A stretch of 64,000 bases of DNA from positions 1-64,000 of the forward strand of contig JADLAX010000100.1 of the NCBI GenBank assembly GCA_020848035.1. The letters are read 5' to 3'. The DNA comes from Anaerolineae bacterium. GTDB taxonomy: Bacteria > Chloroflexota > Anaerolineae > Promineifilales > Promineifilaceae. Position 1 is the first letter of the stretch. The number at the start of each line of letters is the position of its first letter. Below are positions 42,141-50,582 of the stretch, one piece after another. The notes under the pieces are model-generated. The model was given only the letters and a program-made list of their open reading frames with translations. It made no database searches and was not told where the DNA came from. Made by a program: the position numbers and the translations under genes.

Positions 42141-44291
42141 ATGATCCAGTCCAAACTCAAACAAATATTTGGCTACGATACCTTCCGGCCCCTGCAGGAA
42201 GAAATTATTCAAAACGTCCTCAACAAGCAAGATTCGCTGGTGGTGATGCCTACCGGCAGCGGCAAATCGCTGTGTTATCAGCTGCCCGCGCTGGAGTTCC
42301 CTGGCCTGACGGTGGTGGTTTCGCCGCTGATTTCGCTGATGGAGGACCAGGTGATGCAGCTGCGGGCGGTGGGGGTTACGGCCGTTTTCCTCAATTCCAC
42401 CCTCGATTACGTCGGCCACGACTGGGTCGCCGATCAAATTCGCTCCGGCGAGGCCAAGCTGCTGTACGCCGCGCCCGAAACGCTGGTCCAGCCGCGCACC
42501 CTGGCTCTGCTGGCTCAGTGCCGCGTGGACTGCCTGACCATCGACGAGGCGCACTGCATTTCTGAGTGGGGCCACGACTTTCGCCCCGAGTATCGTCAGC
42601 TGGTTGATGTGCGCCGCCGATTGCCAACGGCCGTTTGCCTGGCGGTCACGGCCACAGCCACTGAGCGGGTGCGCCAGGACATCAAAACCAGCCTGGACAT
42701 TTCATCGGCCCACGAGTTTGTGGCCAGCTTCGACCGGGACAACTTGCTGCTGGCCGTCGAGCCCAAAACCGACGGCCTGGCCCAGACGATCCACTTTTTG
42801 CAGGCCCATCCCGACGAATCTGGCATTATTTACTGCGCCACGCGCAAGCAGGTAGACTTTTTGGCCGGTGAGCTGGCCCGGCGCGGCTGGCCGGTGCTGC
42901 CCTACCATGCCGGTTTGGACGATGCTACCCGTCGCACCAACCAGCGCCAGTTCATCAACGACGATGTGCCGATCATGGTGGCTACGATTGCCTTTGGCAT
43001 GGGCATCAACAAGCCCAACGTGCGCTTCGTTTTGCACTACGATTTGCCCAAAAATCTGGAGAGCTACTACCAGCAAATCGGCCGGGCCGGGCGCGATGGG
43101 CTGCCATCCGACTGCCTGCTGCTGTTCAGCTATTCGGACGTGCAAACGATCAACTACTTCATCAACGAGCAGCATCCCAGTCAGCAGCAGGGGGCGCGGG
43201 CGCGGCTGGAAGCGATGTTGGGCTTTGTGGAGACAAATGTGTGCCGGCGACGGCCGTTGCTCAACTACTTCGGCGAAGCGTACGACCAGGACAACTGCGA
43301 AACCTGCGACAACTGCACCACCGAGGCGGGCGATCTGGTTGATTTGACCATCCCGGCGCAAAAATTCCTCTCCTGCGTCAAGCGCACCGGCGAGCTGTTT
43401 GGCGTCAACCACATCATCGACGTGCTGCGTGGCTCGCAGAACCAGAAGGTGCTGGAGCGCGGCCACGATCGATTGTCGACCTACAACATTGGCCTGGAAT
43501 TTAGCAAGAAGGAATGGCAGTTCCTGGCGCGGCAGTTTGTGCAGCAGGGGCTGATGGTGCAGGACATGGAGTACGGCAGCCTGAAGCTGACCCCGCAGGC
43601 GTACGCCGTCTTCAAGGGGGAACCGGTGCGCGGCACGCTGCCAGACAAGCCGCAGGCTGTGCCCTCGGCGACGGATTACGCCAACTACGACCAGGCTTTG
43701 TTCCAGCAGCTGCGCCAAAAGCGCAAGGCGCTGGCCGATGCGGCGGGCGTGCCGCCCTACGTCATCTTCTCCGACCGGACGCTGGTGGAGATGGCCACCT
43801 ACTTCCCGCAGTCGCGGGCCAGCTTTGGCACGCTGTACGGCGTGGGCGAGGCCAAGCTGACCAACTTTGCCGATGACTTTTTGCCCGTGGTTCAGGCGTA
43901 TTGTGCCGCCAATGGTCTTGCCGAAGTGCGCAAATCGGCCCCGACGACGGTTTCTGCAAGCAGCAGCACGCCGGGTGGACGGACGGTTGAGGTGCTGAAT
44001 TTGTATAACAACGGCCGTACCCTCCCCGAACTGTGCCAGCAGTACAACGTCAAGCCCAGCACGATTCTCAACCACCTATGGAAAGCGGTTCAGGCTGGCG
44101 AAACGCTGCGGCAAAGCAACCTGCTGGAACACTCAAGTCTCTCACCCGCGCAGCAGCAGCAGGCCCTCGCCGCCTTCGCCGAGCACGGTGCGGAATTTCT
44201 GAAACCCGTCCACACCGCCCTCAACGAAACCGTCGATTACGAAGAACTCCATCTCCTGCGCCTCCACTTTATCAGCCAGCAAACGTTGTAA
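42141..44291 (+). CDS. recQ: RecQ-type ATP-dependent DNA helicase
   Basis: A 716-residue superfamily 2 helicase that unwinds DNA 3'-5' in recombination and repair. Walker A PTGSGKS at 37-43, IDEAHCISEWGHDF near 133, HYDLPKNLESYYQQIGRAGR (motif VI). A zinc-binding C-x2-C-x2-C type cluster (NCETCDNC) near 385 belongs to the RQC region, followed by a winged helix and an HRDC domain at about 515-590 (LRQKRKALADAAGVPPYVIF). The last 120 residues carry a C-terminal helix-turn-helix-like segment (GRTLPELCQQYNVKPSTILN) seen in many RecQ proteins. Complete. Confidence 0.95.
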   Translation: MIQSKLKQIFGYDTFRPLQEEIIQNVLNKQDSLVVMPTGSGKSLCYQLPALEFPGLTVVVSPLISLMEDQVMQLRAVGVTAVFLNSTLDYVGHDWVADQIRSGEAKLLYAAPETLVQPRTLALLAQCRVDCLTIDEAHCISEWGHDFRPEYRQLVDVRRRLPTAVCLAVTATATERVRQDIKTSLDISSAHEFVASFDRDNLLLAVEPKTDGLAQTIHFLQAHPDESGIIYCATRKQVDFLAGELARRGWPVLPYHAGLDDATRRTNQRQFINDDVPIMVATIAFGMGINKPNVRFVLHYDLPKNLESYYQQIGRAGRDGLPSDCLLLFSYSDVQTINYFINEQHPSQQQGARARLEAMLGFVETNVCRRRPLLNYFGEAYDQDNCETCDNCTTEAGDLVDLTIPAQKFLSCVKRTGELFGVNHIIDVLRGSQNQKVLERGHDRLSTYNIGLEFSKKEWQFLARQFVQQGLMVQDMEYGSLKLTPQAYAVFKGEPVRGTLPDKPQAVPSATDYANYDQALFQQLRQKRKALADAAGVPPYVIFSDRTLVEMATYFPQSRASFGTLYGVGEAKLTNFADDFLPVVQAYCAANGLAEVRKSAPTTVSASSSTPGGRTVEVLNLYNNGRTLPELCQQYNVKPSTILNHLWKAVQAGETLRQSNLLEHSSLSPAQQQQALAAFAEHGAEFLKPVHTALNETVDYEELHLLRLHFISQQTL

Positions 44292-44311
44292 GAGTGAGGA
44301 AACACGTTGAA

Positions 44312-45298
44312 ATGAGCAAACGAGACGTTACACTAAATTTAGCTTTGATTGCAGCTGCGATCATAAGCGCAGGTTGCAATATCTCTTTATCTTCATTTGA
44401 GCCGACAAAAAATGCTTTTTCCACTCAGATTGGGGAACCTGCTCCCATTGCTTCGCCTCTACCAATTGAGACTCCAGCGCAGCTACTTTTACAAACGCCG
44501 ATTGCTTCACAAATTCCTGATAACGAACCTGATTTACCAACCGTTGTACCTGTACCAAATTTACCAACTGTTGAACCTACTCTACTACCTGATGAAGCTG
44601 AAGCATATGTATTAAATTTATTACAAGGTGATGATGACTGCTTATTTCCATGTTGGTGGGGAGCCTTACCGGATCAAACGAGATGGGAAGAGGTCGAACC
44701 TTTCTTAACTCGATTTGCAGCCGAGATAATTGTTTTAGAAAGTATAAGAACAAATAATCCATTGGAAACTATTGAAATACATGTAACTGTTCCTACACAA
44801 ATTAGTCCAACTGGTCAATTGATAATGTTTTATACAACTCGTAACGGAGTCATCGAATATATCGAGGCAGAAGTAGGAACTTCAGAAACTTATGAGCTTT
44901 CTCAAGTGTTGGCGACATACGGTATGCCCTCTGATGTGTGGTTCAGCACCTATGGTCAATCACGGGACAATAATCTCCCGTTTCGTACCTTGATACTTTA
45001 CCTTGATCAAGGATTTGTAGTTTCGTATTTTGATAATGCGGAGAAAATAAACGGCAATATTATGGGATGCTTCCAAAAGTCAAACAATCAATATGCCAGA
45101 ATATGGCTTTGGAATCCTGAAGATGAGCTTAATAGCGAAGAAGTTTTTGACATCTCTCCTTTGGTCGATCAAACTCAAACATATTTCCCTTTGAGAGAGG
45201 CAACGGATTTAGAATTAAGCGATTTTTATGAGATCTTTAAAGATGTGAGTAGCGGATCATGTATTCAAACCCCAGCCAATTTATGGCCTTCTCCATAA
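44312..45298 (+). CDS. AT-rich putative lipoprotein
   Basis: A 328-residue protein starting at 44312 (MSKRDVTLNLALIAA), with lipobox ISAGC and Cys near residue 22; the longer frame to 44033 lies within recQ and is rejected. After the Cys comes a Pro-rich linker with repeated LPTVV/LPTVE, then a globular domain with DDDCLFPCWWGALPDQTRWE and a Cys pair. Function not recognised. It has AT-rich codon use (AAA, TTA, AAT), unlike its neighbours, and no ACGGCCGT, so it was probably acquired recently. A ribosome-binding site GAGGAAA lies 12 bp upstream. Confidence 0.7.
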   Translation: MSKRDVTLNLALIAAAIISAGCNISLSSFEPTKNAFSTQIGEPAPIASPLPIETPAQLLLQTPIASQIPDNEPDLPTVVPVPNLPTVEPTLLPDEAEAYVLNLLQGDDDCLFPCWWGALPDQTRWEEVEPFLTRFAAEIIVLESIRTNNPLETIEIHVTVPTQISPTGQLIMFYTTRNGVIEYIEAEVGTSETYELSQVLATYGMPSDVWFSTYGQSRDNNLPFRTLILYLDQGFVVSYFDNAEKINGNIMGCFQKSNNQYARIWLWNPEDELNSEEVFDISPLVDQTQTYFPLREATDLELSDFYEIFKDVSSGSCIQTPANLWPSP

Positions 45299-45383
45299 GG
45301 AAGGGGTGTCGCATCCTTTCGGCTGAATATGGGCAAGGTTTTGTTCTATCAAAAGCCATCGCATAGCAAAGAACCTGCCCCCT

Positions 45384-45500
45384 GTTATGCTGAGGTCCTC
45401 TGAAGCATCCCTGGAACCTTCCAGCAGTGAAAAAACTGGCCACTATTCAAATTTTCGCCCGGCCAGGCTTAGAGGGATGCTTCACTGCGTTCAGCATGAC
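45384..45500. repeat. GCTGAGG...GAAGCATCC / GGATGCTTC...CAGCAT repeat
   Basis: Words TATGCTGAGG, GAAGCATCC on the left and GGATGCTTCACTGCG, CAGCATGAC on the right are imperfect reverse complements about 70 bp apart. It occupies most of the 216-bp gap between convergent genes. Confidence 0.6.
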
Positions 45501-45514
45501 AAGTGTGAGTTGAT

Positions 45515-46447
45515 TTAATTCCCTTCTATTGATTGTTGATAGGCTTCTAGAGCGCGGGGGGTGGTGTGCCAGATACGGCCGTATTTCATCGCTTCCAATT
45601 TGCCGGTGCGAGCTAACAGACTCAGGTACTCCTGGCTGTAGGGCACCCGTTCGGCGGCATCGCGGAGGGGAATCCAATCGTCTTCCGCTGGGGGTGGGGC
45701 GGTTTGTGGGGTGCTGGCTTCCAGGTAGAGCGTCAGGCTGCGCTCCACGGCGCGGCTCACAAAGTTCACCAGCGGCTCGGTTTTGCCCCGATCGGCCTGG
45801 GCCAGCACGCGGTAATACTGCTGCCGGTTGACGCGGGCGATAATCGCAGGCGGGTAGCCAGCCCGCATGAGAACCAAATTCATGATGAGGCGGGCGGTAC
45901 GGCCGTTGCCATCAATAAACGGATGAATGGCCACCAACTTGTGATGCGCCAATGCCGCCAGCGCCACGGGCTCCATTTGACCTTCCTGCGCTTGCAGCCA
46001 ATCTGCCCAATCCGTCATCAACGCGGGAATTTCCCAGCCTGGCGGCGGCTCGTGCGCCGCGCCCACAATGCGAACCTGGACTGTGCGGTATTGACCGGCA
46101 TTGTCGTCATCAATTTTGGCCAGCACCAGTGTGTGAATCTGCCGCACGTGAAAGGCGGTGATTGGCTCCTCGGCCACCGCCAGCGATTCCACCAGCTCAA
46201 TGGCCTCTTGATGATTCACTACTTCAAAATGTTCGCGCAGCGTCTTGCCGCCGATGGTGATGCCCTGCTGCAAAATGAGCTGCGTCTCGCGCAGGGTGAG
46301 CGTGCTGCCTTCGATGGCGTTGGAGTTGTAAATCCACTCAATGGTGAGCTGCTCGTTGAGGCGGCGCAGGGCGGCGGGAGGCAACGGCCGTAATTCATCC
46401 AGCTCTTTTTTCTTTTGCAAAATGCGGTTTTGCAGTCGTGAATCCAT
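45515..46447 (-). CDS. Fic-domain AMP-transferase with N-terminal inhibitory motif and C-terminal HTH
   Basis: A 310-residue Fic protein. The N-terminal helix carries the class II self-inhibitory motif SNAIEG (residues about 42-47), matching (S/T)xxxE(G/N); the catalytic core HPFIDGNGRTAR is complete, so it should transfer AMP (or another NMP) to target proteins when relieved. The C-terminal part (about 250-305) is a MerR/excisionase-like winged HTH with PLRDAAERV, YSQEYLSLLARTGK and GRIWHTTPRALEAY. Start at 46447 has GGAG six bases upstream; the ATG one codon earlier is only three. Its promoter is inside a palindrome built on TATCGGATA, consistent with autoregulation. No antitoxin gene is adjacent. 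Confidence 0.88.
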   Translation of the reverse strand: MDSRLQNRILQKKKELDELRPLPPAALRRLNEQLTIEWIYNSNAIEGSTLTLRETQLILQQGITIGGKTLREHFEVVNHQEAIELVESLAVAEEPITAFHVRQIHTLVLAKIDDDNAGQYRTVQVRIVGAAHEPPPGWEIPALMTDWADWLQAQEGQMEPVALAALAHHKLVAIHPFIDGNGRTARLIMNLVLMRAGYPPAIIARVNRQQYYRVLAQADRGKTEPLVNFVSRAVERSLTLYLEASTPQTAPPPAEDDWIPLRDAAERVPYSQEYLSLLARTGKLEAMKYGRIWHTTPRALEAYQQSIEGN

Positions 46448-46466
46448 CATCAGCTCCAGACATCAA

Positions 46467-46506
46467 TATCGGATAGTGTAAATTATAGCATATCCGATAC
46501 CGATAC
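46467..46506 (-). promoter_or_regulatory. fic promoter and operator, embedded in the 3' end of the upstream gene
   Basis: Minus-strand extended -10 TGC-TATAAT (46482-46487 for the hexamer) is flanked by a perfect inverted repeat TATCGGATA / TATCCGATA (46491-46499, 46467-46475), and a third TATCGG half-site lies upstream at 46497-46503. The repeat encodes the last residues of the GHMP kinase, and the hexamer contains its TAA stop. A protein bound to both arms would cover the -10. Confidence 0.7.
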
Positions 46507-47664
46507 GGAACCTGCACCGTCGGTGAATTTGGTGACGAGGCTGGGGGGTGTACGGCCGTATTCCCCCACAAACACTTCATTCAACTGCGCAATCACCTGC
46601 GTCACCGACTCATCCGCCACCAAAACTTGCAAAAAGCCATTGCTGCCCAGCCGGGCACCGAGGCAGCCGGGTGTGGCCCAGGCGGTGGCCGCCAGTAAAT
46701 CGAGGGCGGGGTTGCTCGCTTCGTAATTGTCGCGCAGGCTGAGGTGGGATTGGCGCAGCAGGCGGCCCAGGGCGGCCACATCGCCAGTGCGCAGGTCGGT
46801 GGCGGCCTCTTGCACGCGGGCACACTCGCCCACAACATGGGTGGCGCGGCGGCGCAGCGTATCGGTCAGGTGGTGACCAAGCAGTTCTAACTCGTCCGGG
46901 GGGACATCGCGCAAGGTTTGAATGTGGGGCAGGTGCTGGCGCAAAACGGCCGTTGCCACACCACATTCCCGGTCTCGCTCACGGAGAACGGCCGTCAGCT
47001 CTCGCTCGCCTGAATCGACCAGCAGAAGGGACACATTTGGTGGGAAGGGCAGCAGTTGGTGGGTGAAGGTACGGCCGTCGAGCAAAGTGAGTTGGTTGGC
47101 GCGGCTGGCGGCGGCGAGGAACGGGGTTGTGAGGTCCGCCAAAACACCGACGTATTCGCTCTCCGTCTTGTGCGCCAGGTGCGCCCGGCTGAGCGGGTCC
47201 AGGGCAAACCCGGCCAGCGCTTCCCAGGCGCGCACAAACGCCAGCACCACCGCCGCCGAGGAGCCAAGGCCCACGCCCTGCGGCAAGTCGCTGACCAGCA
47301 CAACGTCCAGCCCCACCAGCGGCTGCCCCGCTTTTTGCAGCGCCCAGGCAGCACCCATCGGGTAGTTGATCCAGTTCCCGCCGACGCTGGAGGCAAACAG
47401 TTCCAGGTGGGGCAGTTGGAAAGCGGCCGTTTCACCCCTGTTCAGCGCATGAATGGTGACACGATGGTCGGCTGTGGGGGCAGCGGCCAGCCAGACGGAC
47501 GGCTCGATGGTGCCACCGAGCAGCCAGCTGTCGCTGGCGACCAGTTCGTCACCCAGCAGCTGTACTACCCCAGGTGCGCGGATGGTTACGGCCGGTTCGC
47601 CGCCCACCAGCTCCCGAAAAATGTGCTGCACCTGCTCGTATTGAGATGGCTCTCTATTTGACAT
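46483..47664 (-). CDS. GHMP-superfamily kinase, galactokinase-like, divergent
   Basis: A 393-residue sugar-kinase-like protein. The fold landmarks of galactokinase are recognisable: N-terminal TIRAPGVVQLLGDEL (motif 1), ATP-binding QGVGLGSSAAVVLAF (motif 2), and C-terminal LGARLGSNGFLQVLV (motif 3). Each differs from classical galactokinase: motif 1 lacks the Arg and EHTDY, and motif 3 lacks the second Gly-Ala-Gly. A different sugar or loss of activity is possible. It precedes the Fic gene and its tail contains the fic promoter; it follows a spacer repeat. Confidence 0.75.
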   Translation of the reverse strand: MSNREPSQYEQVQHIFRELVGGEPAVTIRAPGVVQLLGDELVASDSWLLGGTIEPSVWLAAAPTADHRVTIHALNRGETAAFQLPHLELFASSVGGNWINYPMGAAWALQKAGQPLVGLDVVLVSDLPQGVGLGSSAAVVLAFVRAWEALAGFALDPLSRAHLAHKTESEYVGVLADLTTPFLAAASRANQLTLLDGRTFTHQLLPFPPNVSLLLVDSGERELTAVLRERDRECGVATAVLRQHLPHIQTLRDVPPDELELLGHHLTDTLRRRATHVVGECARVQEAATDLRTGDVAALGRLLRQSHLSLRDNYEASNPALDLLAATAWATPGCLGARLGSNGFLQVLVADESVTQVIAQLNEVFVGEYGRTPPSLVTKFTDGAGSVSVSDML

Positions 47665-47693
47665 AATGCTTTAGGGCGATCGAACAATGTTGA

Positions 47694-47757
47694 GTAGGGG
47701 CAGACCCCCGTGTCTGCCCATTCTGGGTGCACACGGAGGTGCACCCCTACAAATTTG
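47694..47757. repeat. GTAGGGGCAGAC / GTGCACCCCTAC palindromic element
   Basis: GTAGGGGCAGACCCCCGTGTCTGCCC, then GGGTGCACACGGAGGTGCACCCCTAC: two nested hairpins with outer arms GTAGGGG and CCCCTAC. It separates the GHMP kinase gene from the preceding minus-strand gene. Confidence 0.7.
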
Positions 47758-47759
47758 GG

Positions 47760-49514
47760 TTATTGCACGGTGCTGTCGAGCAGGAGGCCGAGCTGGGCAG
47801 CGGCTTCGCGCAGGGGCTGCCAGTTTTCCAGGCGCACCGTGGCCGCCAGTTCGCCCAGGCTCTCGTCGATGAAAGCGCGGGTTTTGGCGTTGGTGCGCAG
47901 CGTTTCCAGGATGGTGGCATCGCGCACGCGCAGAATAACGGCCGTTTCCAATCGTCCTTCCACCCCGCGTTCCCGCCAGCGCTCGATGCCCCGTTTGGTT
48001 GATGCGGGCAACGGCCGTTCGCTGGCTTCCTGCAAAAAGGTCAAAATGCGGTCTGGCTCGATGCCTTCCTCGCGGGCCTGCTTGAGCGAGGCGGGCGTAA
48101 TCTGGTAGCTGTATGGCTTGCCCGGCGCGACGGGCTGCGGCTCGCTGATGCGGGCCACCTGGAAGCGATGGTGTCGGTTGGCGTTGTGGGCCGCCAAAAT
48201 GGTCGCGTCCGGCTGCACCAGGATAGGTGTGGTGATTTCTTCCGTGGCGGGCGGGGTGCTGGCCAGCCATTCCAGCGCCCGGTCGGTGAGGCGGAAGAGG
48301 GTATGGGGGCCGAGAACGGCCACTTCCGCCAATCCCAACCAGAACAACGGCCCCTGCACCAAAAAAGCGAGCAGGCGACCCTCGACCAAATCCCAGCTTT
48401 CGATGCCCGTCAGGTAGCTGTCTTGCGCTTCGTCGCGCACGTACCAGGTGTCGTAATTGCCGTCGGGCCGCTGGAAGTCGGGGTCGTTTTGCTTGAGGTG
48501 GCTGATGAGGTCAGACAGCCGGTACCAGTCGGGGGTTTGCGGCAGGGCGTCCAGCAGGGCGGTGCGGGCCAGGATCGGATCGTTGCGCCACTGGTCGCCC
48601 TCGCAGCTGAGGCCGGGGGTGTGGCACAAATCGTTCCAGCCGCTGCTGCTCCAGGCGTCCATCAGGTCGCGCAGTTGGGCTTCGCGGGATTTGGTGAGCC
48701 AGGCAACGGCCGTCCTAGTCGGCCGAATGCCGCCATCCACCTCACGCAGCATGCCCATCTCGCGGGCCAGGTTCACCAGCAGGGAGCGGCGGTCGGTGTC
48801 GGGGTTGAGCAGCAGCTGGTTGAGCAGGTCGAGCGCTTCGCGGCGCAGGCTGGTGCGCTGGGCCAGGGCCAGCAGGGTGGTGAGGTCATCGACGGCGCTG
48901 CTGTTGGTTGGCGTGTAGCGGTTGGGTTCAGGGACGGGGGTGAGGGTGGGAACGGCCCCTTCGGCAGGCTCAGGGCGAGCTGTTGGCTCTGGCTGGATGG
49001 GTTGGGCTGGACTAACCGGTTTGGCTTTGCTGGCCTTCGGTTTTTTGGCGGGAACGGCCGTTTCTTTAATAACTTTTGGTTTTTCCGGTTGGGGCAGCTT
49101 GGCCAACAGCTCATCGGGCAGGTAGTAGAATTCGATCATGCCTTCGGCCGTTTCGTCGAAGCCGCGATAGACGTAGCCGCGATACCAGAGGGATTCCACG
49201 GCGCTGATCGGGTCAAACCACGGCTCTTCCCGCTCCAATGCGCCTGGCCCCATCATCCGCACCTCGCCATGGATTCTCTCAAAGGTGGCGACGGGGGAAC
49301 GGCCGTTCCCCTGCACCAATGTTTGAATGGCAGCCGCTTCTTCTGGACCCAGGTACAAAATCTCTTGGGCAAAATCCAGCTCAGCCAGCGCCTCCGCCAG
49401 CTCGCGCACGCAGGCGGCTTTGTCCTCGCCAGTTAAATCCAGGTCATACCACTCCCCCATCACCCGCAGGACGATGAGCTCGTGTTCCTGTAACGCTTTT
49501 TTCAATGGTCGCAT
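47760..49514 (-). CDS. protein with XPB/Ssl2 N-terminal-like (Helicase_C_3) domain
   Basis: A 584-residue soluble protein. The C-terminal third matches the Helicase_C_3 / XPB N-terminal-like family: LVQPDATILAAHNANRHHRF, YQITPASLKQAREEGIEPDR, ILTFLQEASERPLPASTKRG and AVILRVRDATILETL. No helicase motor is present, so it may act as an accessory or DNA-repair-related partner. The middle has a Pro/Ala linker (residues about 165-215) and winged-helix-like segments. Start at 49514 has GGAG six bases upstream; the earlier TTG has none. Confidence 0.7.
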   Translation of the reverse strand: MRPLKKALQEHELIVLRVMGEWYDLDLTGEDKAACVRELAEALAELDFAQEILYLGPEEAAAIQTLVQGNGRSPVATFERIHGEVRMMGPGALEREEPWFDPISAVESLWYRGYVYRGFDETAEGMIEFYYLPDELLAKLPQPEKPKVIKETAVPAKKPKASKAKPVSPAQPIQPEPTARPEPAEGAVPTLTPVPEPNRYTPTNSSAVDDLTTLLALAQRTSLRREALDLLNQLLLNPDTDRRSLLVNLAREMGMLREVDGGIRPTRTAVAWLTKSREAQLRDLMDAWSSSGWNDLCHTPGLSCEGDQWRNDPILARTALLDALPQTPDWYRLSDLISHLKQNDPDFQRPDGNYDTWYVRDEAQDSYLTGIESWDLVEGRLLAFLVQGPLFWLGLAEVAVLGPHTLFRLTDRALEWLASTPPATEEITTPILVQPDATILAAHNANRHHRFQVARISEPQPVAPGKPYSYQITPASLKQAREEGIEPDRILTFLQEASERPLPASTKRGIERWRERGVEGRLETAVILRVRDATILETLRTNAKTRAFIDESLGELAATVRLENWQPLREAAAQLGLLLDSTVQ

Positions 49515-49525
49515 AAAAAACTCCA

Positions 49526-49596
49526 AAAATGGAGATTAGAGACTGGAGATTGGAGATTGCCTGCCAAAATCTCCAATCTCTAATCTCCAGTCTCCT
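49526..49596. repeat. GGAGATT/AATCTCC-word palindrome
   Basis: GGAGATTAGAGACTGGAGATTGGAGATT at 49531-49558 and AATCTCCAATCTCTAATCTCCAGTCTCC at 49569-49596, separated by 10 bases. The two arms use the same words in a shuffled order. The right arm supplies the last codons and the stop of the lipid-kinase gene. Same words occur inside the coding region at 20529-20578. Confidence 0.7.
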
Positions 49597-50503
49597 CATT
49601 CACAATCACCTCAATGGCGGCGGGCAGGCTGGTGACGGTGACTTCGCGCACGTTGTCTTGCGGGTAGGCAAACACCTCACCGTCGGTGTGGATGGGCATA
49701 GGGCGGTCGGCGCGTACGCGGATTTGCTTGTTTTGGCGCATGGTGATGCGCCTGGAGTGGACGTGGCTGCCGTTGAACACTTTGAGCAGCAGGCCAATCA
49801 TGCTAAGGCGGCCCATTTTGTTGGCGGTGCAGGTGTCGACGAGGTCATCGTTTTGCTTGGCGAACGGCGTAAGCAAAAAGCCGCCGCCGCCGCGCGGCCC
49901 CACGCCAAAGGCAATGAGCATGATGCTTTGCTCCACCTTTTCATCGTCAAAGTAAGCCGTGATTTTGGGCATTTGCGAGTAGGTGGCGATGGTGCGCAGG
50001 GTGGCCGTCAGGTACATCAAAAAGCCGTGCACGCGGGTGATGTTTTGCGTGGCAATGACCACGATTGCGTCAAAGCCAATGCCGATATTGTTGTCTACGA
50101 TGCGGAAACGGCCGTGATCATCCTCAATCCGGGCCAGGTCAATGGTTTTCGGCGTACCGTTGAACAGCTGGTGAACGGCCGCTGCCACATCCGTCGGTAT
50201 CTTCAAGCTCCACGCCAGATCATTACCGGAGCCGATGGGGATGATGCCCAGCTTGGTCACCGCTTTGCTGCCGCGCATCAGCCCGTTGACCACGTCGCTG
50301 ATTGTGCCGTCGCCCCCGGCGGCCACGACCATGTCGTAGCCGTCGTCGGCCGCCTGCCGGGCCAGCTCGATGGCGTGGCCGGGCCGCTGGGTTTGCACCA
50401 GATCGACGCCGCCATACGGCTGCGCCACCCGCTGAATCAGTTCTGCCTGCTGTGCGCCCCGCCCCCGGTCTGCCCACGGATTGAGAATAACTTGTACGCG
50501 CAT
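49580..50503 (-). CDS. diacylglycerol/lipid kinase family protein (YegS-like)
   Basis: A 307-residue kinase with the DAGK catalytic-domain hallmarks: VVAAGGDGTISDVVNGLMRG (GGDGT, residues about 60-79), IGSGNDLAWSL near 97-107 and a C-terminal beta-sandwich. It phosphorylates a lipid such as diacylglycerol, or a related alcohol. ATG at 50503 has GGAGAGG upstream. The final codons are formed by a spacer repeat (see 49526). Confidence 0.88.
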   Translation of the reverse strand: MRVQVILNPWADRGRGAQQAELIQRVAQPYGGVDLVQTQRPGHAIELARQAADDGYDMVVAAGGDGTISDVVNGLMRGSKAVTKLGIIPIGSGNDLAWSLKIPTDVAAAVHQLFNGTPKTIDLARIEDDHGRFRIVDNNIGIGFDAIVVIATQNITRVHGFLMYLTATLRTIATYSQMPKITAYFDDEKVEQSIMLIAFGVGPRGGGGFLLTPFAKQNDDLVDTCTANKMGRLSMIGLLLKVFNGSHVHSRRITMRQNKQIRVRADRPMPIHTDGEVFAYPQDNVREVTVTSLPAAIEVIVNEETGD

Positions 50504-50582
50504 GTGCCTCTCCAAAATTGTTGCCGTTGGTGTAGAAGTGGACAGGAATTATACGGTACGGCCGTTTCTACACCAATCGTGT

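Noticed and set aside
45515-46447. Fic-antitoxin module
   Set aside because: The inhibitory motif is in the same chain and no small antitoxin gene adjoins; adjacent gene is a kinase-like protein.
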